Positions 57,773-64,000 of a stretch of 64,000 nucleotides of DNA are shown in pieces. This stretch comes from Telopea speciosissima (lineage: Eukaryota; Streptophyta; Magnoliopsida; Proteales; Proteaceae), in the NCBI RefSeq assembly GCF_018873765.1, contig NC_057925.1, positions 9,621,568 to 9,685,567 on the forward strand. The letters are read 5' to 3'. Under the pieces are notes generated by a model that was not told the origin of the DNA, searched no databases, and was given only the letters and a program-made list of their open reading frames with translations. How positions within the stretch are numbered: position 1 is the stretch's first letter; each line of letters begins with the position of its first letter. The position numbers and the translations under genes are program-made.

Positions 57773-58771
57773 GGTGTCTATAACTCTAAAATGGGGCCAT
57801 AAGCAAGGTTTGTTGGTTTGTACCTTTTAGGTGAGCCCTGCTGGGCCATTACAGCAAAAAGGGTTATGCAGAAAGATTGAAGACTGAAATAATCACAGGA
57901 GAACTAAATTGCAATTTTTGAAAACAATATAGCTTTCTTGAAGAACTCTCCATGTACTTGCAGAGCCCAAGGTTGGGGTCCATTCTAGGCAACATAACCT
58001 CCTCCCCTGCTGAGACTCATATCTCGTCAACTCCTGTTGTCTCAGGTTAAGAGCAGGGGAGCCCATTTGGATTGGTCACTGTCAGCCTCCATTTTTTATT
58101 TCCCTTTTTCTTTACTTATCTTTTATTGAGTCTTAGATGCTATGAAGTCTATGATGCTTGTATTACCTAACAATAATTGTGAATTCCTCTTTTAAAAAGT
58201 TGTCTTTGATTGATATGCATCATATTCTTTATGTGAATTCAAAATATATACTCAAACAGTATGATCATAGAGATGGCCTGGATTGTTCGTTACCGTTTCA
58301 CCTAAAGCTCTAACTGGAAAGGCAACATCAATGTATCCACCAACATGGATGATTTTCAGGTGGAACCCATCAAATGATAGATCTCTATGCACTAAATGTG
58401 AAAGTAATTATATTTTGATAAATTTTAAAAGGGTATAGCTTTCCCTTGATCCCAGAGCCCAGATTTGAATATTGAGATTGATTTCTGTGTAACAATGTCA
58501 AAAGTTAGAATCACTCCAATCTCACCCTACCTAGGACCTGTGTAGGTAGTACTAAACGCTCAATAATGACCCATTTAGGTTTCCTACGATGCCAGAGTGA
58601 CAAACTACACCAATAAAAAGGTGGCATTTTGTTTTTTTTTTTTCAAATGTCGATGTAGACCTCAGGGCTCATTATGTGAGAATGTAGATAGAAGAAATCC
58701 ACTCTCAATTTGTAATTCTCACACATGAGACCTGAAACTTTCACATAAAATTGTGTTGTAAGATATGAATT
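57773..58771. other. Upstream region of the propeller gene
   Basis: Presumed promoter and leader of the minus-strand gene; no element is called with confidence. Confidence 0.4.
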
Positions 58772-58943
58772 AGGGAGAGATGGGTATGCTAGTGGTATAT
58801 CGTAAGCTAGCACCTTATGTCTATTTCTCTCTCTTCCCTCTTTTCATTTTGAAATGACTCTTACCCTTCAAAGAAGGAAGAGAGAGATAGACACATAGGA
58901 TACTAATTTACCATATACCGCTAACATACACAGACTTTTCCCT
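58772..58943. mobile_element. 172-bp inverted-repeat MITE with target duplication
   Basis: The left arm begins AGGGAGAGATGGGTATGCTA and runs to TCTATTTCTCTCTCTTCC. The right arm reversed begins TAGGGAAAAGTCTGTGTATG and runs to GTGTCTATCTCTCTCTTCC. ATGAATT flanks both sides (58765-58771 and 58944-58950). Confidence 0.75.
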
Positions 58944-59394
58944 ATGAATTATTTGAAAGAGAAAAAGTAACTATCATTTGAAGTAAGAATTGTTAACTTC
59001 ATTATTAAAGTCATTGTGGAAGGAAAGTGACCAGCCCAAGTGGATCCCTAATGTCCATTAGATTAATATAAGGAAACTATAAGAAAACCTCCAAAGTCCA
59101 TGATCCTCTATAGTCTTTCATCATATGCATCTACCATCTGTGATTATCTTACACACTTAGACTTAAAGTGAGACATCTGAGCCCAAGTTAGGTTAAAGGA
59201 AAAAGAAAGATGATAAAGCAGAAGTACAAGAAGAACAAAGTAAATTTTGTGCTAAGTAATTACTTTATCTAATTTATTATATTCCTACTTAAAGTCATAA
59301 CCACCCCCAACAACTTTACAGTTTAATCATTGGATTTTATTACTAAATCTGCACCTTTCATTATCATCCTTTCTTACATCATGGTTTGAGGAAT

Positions 59395-59605
59395 TGGTAT
59401 CGGATCGGCTGGATTGATCGATTTATATCAGTATCGATTCCGATCAATATCGATTCCTGATCGATCTGTATGATAGATTGATATGGAACAAGGGTAAGAT
59501 ATTAAAAAAAATCCAAGTTTTTTGAAAAATATAAAGTAAATCTATCTGATCTAAATCGATACAGACCGAATCTGATACCGATACCGATTACTAAAACCCT
59601 GTCTT
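59395..59605. repeat. ATCGG-type repeat, copy 5
   Basis: GGTATCGGATCGGCTGGATT, TCAGTATCGATTCCGATCAA, and at the far end CTGATACCGATACCGATTAC, so the ends of this copy are inverted relative to each other. Confidence 0.6.
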
Positions 59606-60405
59606 GGATTCTTTGACCATTTGAGATGTGATATTGTGATCTTACCTGATTAGATTAAAAAAAATCAGTAAATTAGGGTTAGGGTACAAGTATCAAGTAC
59701 TAGAAGGTAAGGTTCATTGAGGATGATGGACTTGAGATACATCAAATACATCTTAGGCTCAAGATCCACTGTTTGATTATTACTTGTTTATTACGGCGTG
59801 CTAAGCTGGAGCGTTGACCAAGTCAGTATGAATGTGAAGAATCTCTATAGTGGGACCCATTTGATTACAAAATCCATGGAATCTCGAAGTGGGGCCACCT
59901 CATCTGCGTCTGATGAAAGAATATTCTTTTTCTTTTTCTTTTCCTTTTTCTTTTTAATTTGTATAATTGTAGTTCTCAAGATTCCGAATTTCAACTATCA
60001 CGTATGCTTACCAAAAATAAAACTTTCAGGTATGGAATTAGATGCTTGATTAGCAAGGTCTTGTCTCTTGAGTGTGTGACAAATTGGTCGCGAAGTGGGG
60101 TCACCTCATATGTTTTTTTTTTTTTTAATTATTTCCTCTTTCTCTCTCTCACTCTGTCCCATAGCAATGTGGGTCCAATGTGGATAATATTACTCTCCGC
60201 AGCACCATTGGTGTGATATAGGAGATTTCTCTTACACTGGCAGCACGAGGAACCCGCTCCCTAGTTAGAAACATAGAATTGACACATCATCAACCTTAAG
60301 GAGGTGAATAGCTATCACAAGGTAGGTCATGTGCTTAAGATAGATCATGAAATTTGATTTATAATACTCCAATCGGTATTTATCTATCCAAAATTTGGAT
60401 TCGTT
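59606..60405. other. Intergenic, nothing recognised
   Basis: Two related short segments carry CGAAGTGGGG(C/T)CACCTCAT(C/A)T at 59885 and 60091, each followed by a TTTTTCTTTT-type tract, suggesting a diverged local duplication. No gene is supported. Confidence 0.4.
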
Positions 60406-60406
60406 C

Positions 60407-60525
60407 TTAAATTGTGTTTGGTATGCATTCTAGGTCACTTTTGCATTCTCGGACAATAAAAACAACTATTTTTATCATTTAAGAATACACAATCTCTTTA
60501 AAATGCATACCAAACGCTGTCTTAA
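60407..60525. mobile_element. Small MITE flanked by TTAA
   Basis: The left end ATTGTGTTTGGTATGCATT (from 60411) and the right end AATGCATACCAAACGCTGTC are 19-20-bp imperfect inverted repeats; TTAA lies on each side (60407-60410, 60522-60525). Length is about 111 bp between. Confidence 0.7.
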
Positions 60526-60794
60526 TATTATCTTTTCTTTCCTTGATCATAAAGAAAATTTGGATTTTGGATTGGCCATACCAAGACTTCCTCAAGATTA
60601 AAAAAATCACTTGTCTAGAGAGAACCTTTTGCCAGAAAGGGTTAGGTTGGATTCTCTCTCCCCCTCCCTCCCACACCTACCCTACATAGCATGCATTGGA
60701 AGAATCGTGGTGCTTCAAATCACTCTTAAAAATTTTTAAAATGAAAAAATATATATATATATATATATTAGTAAAAACGTACGTGCAAATACAT

Positions 60795-61198
60795 GTGTAA
60801 GCATTTGTTAAGTGATTGGAGAACAAATTATTTTGGTTTTATAAGGTAATGAGATTTTCTCAATGTGTAAAATAGTATCGAACAAGTGCGTGGCACAAAT
60901 TATATTGAGTTTGAAACCCTAGTAAACATATGCACTGCAAATCTTTTAAAAATCACAAGTTAATTGGCTATCAATGTTAGTAAATTTCATACCACGTGTA
61001 AGCATTTGTTAAGTGTTTGGAGGGCAAATTATTTTGGTTTTATAAGATAATGAGATTTTCTCAATGTGCAAAATAGTATCGAACACGTGCATGGCACAAA
61101 TTATATTGAGTTTGAAACTTTAGTAAACATATGCACTGCAAATCTTTTAAAAATCACAAGTTAATTGACTATCAATATTAGTAAATTTCATACCAAAG
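60795..61198 (+). repeat. 202-bp tandem duplication
   Basis: The units start at 60795 and 60997 (GTGTAAGCATTTGTTAAGTG) and end with ATCAATGTTAGTAAATTTCA or ATCAATATTAGTAAATTTCA. They differ at about a dozen positions. Confidence 0.92.
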
Positions 61199-61691
61199 TT
61201 CATGATTATATGTATTCATTATAAAAACCATAGTATTTAAAATTTTTATGATTTGCCTACTATGAGAGAGGGATGAGCATGCTGCCCGTTTGTTTTAGAA
61301 TCATATTTGCATTAGGGGGTAAATCACTTTCGATGGGTCACAAATCATCCTATAGGGGAGCTCACAATATTGAATTAGAAAGAAGAAAGACGTGAGAAGG
61401 TGTATATTTTAGTGGTAGAATGTCTTTCTTTTTTTCGCATCGACTATTATGTAAAAAAAAATGTCTTGTGATACCCATGGTCAAAAAAAATTTATAAATT
61501 TTTACGATTTTCATATGATTTTTTGGGGTAAATATTTATACACCTTGGCTACGCACAAGTTAATTGACTATCAAGTATGGCTAACCTACTCGTTAATAGG
61601 CTTCCTACTATGGTTTTTGGGTAAATTTTTTGTTGTTTTTGTGACATTATGGTAAAATTAGTCACAAGTTAATTTACTATCAATGGCATTG

Positions 61692-61693
<2 letters not shown>

Positions 61694-61725
<32 letters not shown>
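61694..61725. repeat. (AT)16 microsatellite
   Basis: An uninterrupted AT dinucleotide run followed directly by a T homopolymer. Confidence 0.95.
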
Positions 61726-61742
<17 letters not shown>

Positions 61743-61799
61743 GTAGAAAGAAAGATTCTTTTTTCTTTTGGAAGAATGGAAGTCTTTTTCTTTTTTTTT

Positions 61800-62515
61800 T
61801 TGATAATCGTATCCCTATTACTACTCATTCTCAACTTCTTAAGCAATTTAAATCCAATTACTTAAAAAAATGAAAATTTTTTTTGTAAAAAAGAAGAGTT
61901 GTTCTATTTATTTATTTTTTTTGGAAGAATGGAAAAGTCTTTTTTTTTTTTTTATAGTCGTATCCCTATTACTATTCATTCTTAAATGTATAAATAATTT
62001 AAATCCACTTACCTAAAAAAAGAAAATTTTCAATATAAACTTATTTCAAGTTGTGCAAATTTCAATGTAAACTTATTTAATTATAATAAAAAAATAATAA
62101 ATAATAATTAAAATTTTTTTTGATAGTCGAATAACTATTACTACTCGTTCTTAACTTCTTAAATAATTTAAATCCACTTACCTAAAAAAAAGAAAATTTC
62201 AATGTAAACTTATTTCAATAAGTAATAATTAATAATTAAATTTTTTTTTTGATAGTCGTATCACTATTACTACTCATTCCTAACTTCTTAAATAATTTAA
62301 ATCCACTTATCTAAAAAAAAAAATTTTTGAATGTAAACTTATTTTAAATTCCCCTTACCTAAAAAAAGAGAAATCTCAATGTAAACTTATTTCAAGAAGT
62401 AATAATTAATAATTAAAATTTTTTTTGATAGTCGTATCACTATTACTAATCATTCTTAACTTCTTAAATAATTTAAATCCATTTACCTAAAAAAAGAAAA
62501 TTTTCAATGTAAACT
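61800..62515 (+). repeat. AT-rich tandem array, about five units
   Basis: Units begin GATA(A/G)TCG(T/A)AT(C/A) near 61802, 61954, 62122, 62250 and 62426. Each continues with CTATTACTACTCATTCTTAA, CTTCTTAAATAATTTAAATC, CACTTACCTAAAAAAAG and CAATGTAAACTTATTTC. Unit length varies from about 120 to 175 bp because of homopolymer and AATAATTAATAATTAAA insertions. The first unit is the most diverged. Confidence 0.85.
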
Positions 62516-63050
62516 ACTCACGATTAATGAAGGCTATTTTTTGGAAGAGAATGAAGGACACGATTAAAGAAACCTATTTTTTTAGGAGAGAATGAGGGAG
62601 TGAATAAGGAAATACCTTATCAACTAAGCAAGAGAACGATTAATGAAAGATTTTTTTGGGTTTATTGATATTGTTGAAGGGTGTTTTTGATATGAAAAGA
62701 TTTGCCATGACTTTTGAGTTCCTATTTTTATAATATAGTATGATATATATATTTAAATAATTGATACCTAATGGTTGGTGAGTGAAAGACGTGGATCATG
62801 CTCAATTTCCTCATCATTTCTTGTTGTCTATTGAGGGACCACTATCATTTGTTTGGTGTTTGGTAGGTACTTCATAAGCTAGCTTGATGTGATACGAAAG
62901 AGAGAGAGACTTTGATCCAGATCTGATTCAAACCTGATCCAATCGATATTGATCCAATACCATCTGTTAAGTAGTGATCCAATAAATAGATGGATAAAAT
63001 TCATATATTGATTAATCCATCGTAATTAAGATTTTATATATTTAAGATTG
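62516..63050. other. Intergenic, nothing recognised
   Basis: There is a local imperfect duplication (ACGATTAATGAAGGCTATTT and ACGATTAAAGAAACCTATTT, each followed by TTGGAAGAGAATGA or TAGGAGAGAATGA). No gene is supported. Confidence 0.4.
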
Positions 63051-63054
63051 ATTA

Positions 63055-63175
63055 TGTGAAAAAGAACGTTACCTGGTCGCATGGCCTGTGTGAAAAGACC
63101 ATGGCAATGCTTGTACATGTGCTCCCCATTGACCAACATGCATGTAGACTCTAGACTAGGTTGGGCACACCTTGC
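63055..63175 (+). repeat. Dispersed short repeat copy
   Basis: AAAGAACGTTACCTGGTCGC, then CATGGCCTGTGTGAAAAGAC and TACATGTGCTCCCCATTGAC, match family ends at 10797 and 20590. Confidence 0.6.
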
Positions 63176-63594
63176 AATCATTTTTCTAATTTTTTAAGAA
63201 AAATAATAGATTATTTCTCCCAAAGAAAAAAAAAGAAAAAAGAAAAAAAGAGATTTATGAAAACGTGTTAAATAATAGGATCAAAAAGTTTAATTTGGAT
63301 ATCCGAATCCAGTATTCAGATCAGTTGCATAGTATCTGTCAGGTTATCGGGTTCGGATCAGCAGGATTTCTAACTGGTTTTAGATTGGATCAAGTGCAAT
63401 CCAGCTTGAATCCGACCCGTTGACAGTCCTAACTCCCACCAATTAAAAAACAAAAAAGATTGGCCCAAAGATTCACAACCCAGTAGACAACTGTGGCAAA
63501 CCTCTTCTACTGCATTCTCAACGATCATATCACCGCTCCACAGAGAGTAAGATGTCCGGGCAAATCCAGGAAAATGTGCCCGCAGAGAGGTACC

Positions 63595-63845
63595 GGCATG
63601 GTTCGTGATCTCAGTATCGGCTGAATCGGATCGGGATTGGATCGGCGGATATGGATCGAGATCGCCCAAAATCGGGCAAATTTGACACTTTTGTCCCTAT
63701 TTTCTTCTTAAAAAAATTACTAATTTTGTTACATTTTTACCCCTGTCCGTACAGCTGGATCAGATCGGTATTGGGATCGATCTCGACTGATACCGATCCA
63801 ATCCGGCCAAAATCGATCGATCCAATCCGATACCTCAAACCATGG
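63595..63845. repeat. ATCGG-rich dispersed repeat, copy 6
   Basis: GATCGAGATCGCCCAAAATC, GACACTTTTGTCCCTATTTT, CAGCTGGATCAGATCGGTAT and CCGATCCAATCCGGCCAAAA match 5460-5600 in order and orientation, so this and copy 1 share about 200 bp. Confidence 0.75.
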
Positions 63846-64000
63846 GTCCCGGAGGCTGAGGAGAAGGAAGAATCTTCAAACGTGGGAACAAATGGGCCCA
63901 ACTATGGGGCCTAATGGTGAAACAACTTATGATCATGTTCATGCCCAAGCCCATTCAACTTTTTATAATATGCAAGTGAGAAAGAATGTTGAGCCCATTT

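Noticed and set aside
61740-61865. Open frames rich in Ile/Tyr/Phe/Lys
   Set aside because: They come from the AT microsatellite and homopolymers.

Overview
This is AT-rich nuclear DNA from a flowering plant. The evidence is five-part split genes with plant-type proteins, many short introns with GT-AG borders, tRNA-derived SINEs, LINE remnants, copia- and gypsy-type LTR pieces and many small terminal-inverted-repeat elements. The species cannot be fixed from the sequence; the repeat flavour (an ATCGGTATCGG-rich family, Au-type SINEs) would suit an early-diverging eudicot or magnoliid, but that is a guess.

Five protein-coding genes can be supported exon by exon. (1) An F-box protein on the minus strand (1282-4568), two exons, 386 aa, whose 2.1 kb intron holds a dead LINE and an inverted-repeat element. 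(2) SEC22, an ER-Golgi R-SNARE, minus strand (11481-17853), five coding exons, 218 aa, with a probable untranslated first exon near 20 kb. (3) A raffinose synthase / alkaline alpha-galactosidase-like GH36 protein, plus strand (37329-42009), 13 exons, 735 aa. (4) VPS25, an ESCRT-II subunit, minus strand (48163-48702), intronless coding region of 179 aa with a likely 5' UTR intron. (5) A large secreted or membrane-anchored protein made of beta-propeller-like repeats, minus strand (51968-57772), nine exons, about 913 aa, of unknown function.

Between the genes lies repeat-rich DNA. 5-10.7 kb: ATCGG-type repeat, a retroposed insert with 17-bp target duplications, nested LINEs and a 1.6 kb inverted-repeat element. 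20.6-26.3 kb: a LINE endonuclease relic, a terminal-inverted-repeat element, a 1.57 kb Pack-MULE-like element carrying the 3' end of a receptor-like kinase gene, another LINE and copies of a short dispersed repeat. 26.3-37 kb: gene-poor, with copia and gypsy LTR relics and two 5'-truncated LINEs. 42-48 kb: a SINE and LINE tails, including one with a perfect 35-bp target-site duplication. 58-64 kb: MITEs, a 202-bp tandem duplication and a five-copy AT-rich tandem array.

The genes look like independent single loci: membrane trafficking (SEC22, VPS25), ubiquitin ligase targeting (F-box), galactosyl-sugar metabolism and an unknown propeller protein. I see no operon-like or biosynthetic cluster and no clear new biological system. 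The most interesting signals are the Pack-MULE-like element, the unusual raffinose-synthase-like gene (in-frame stopless intron, lost conserved stretches, duplicated 3' end), and the propeller gene with a GC-AG intron.
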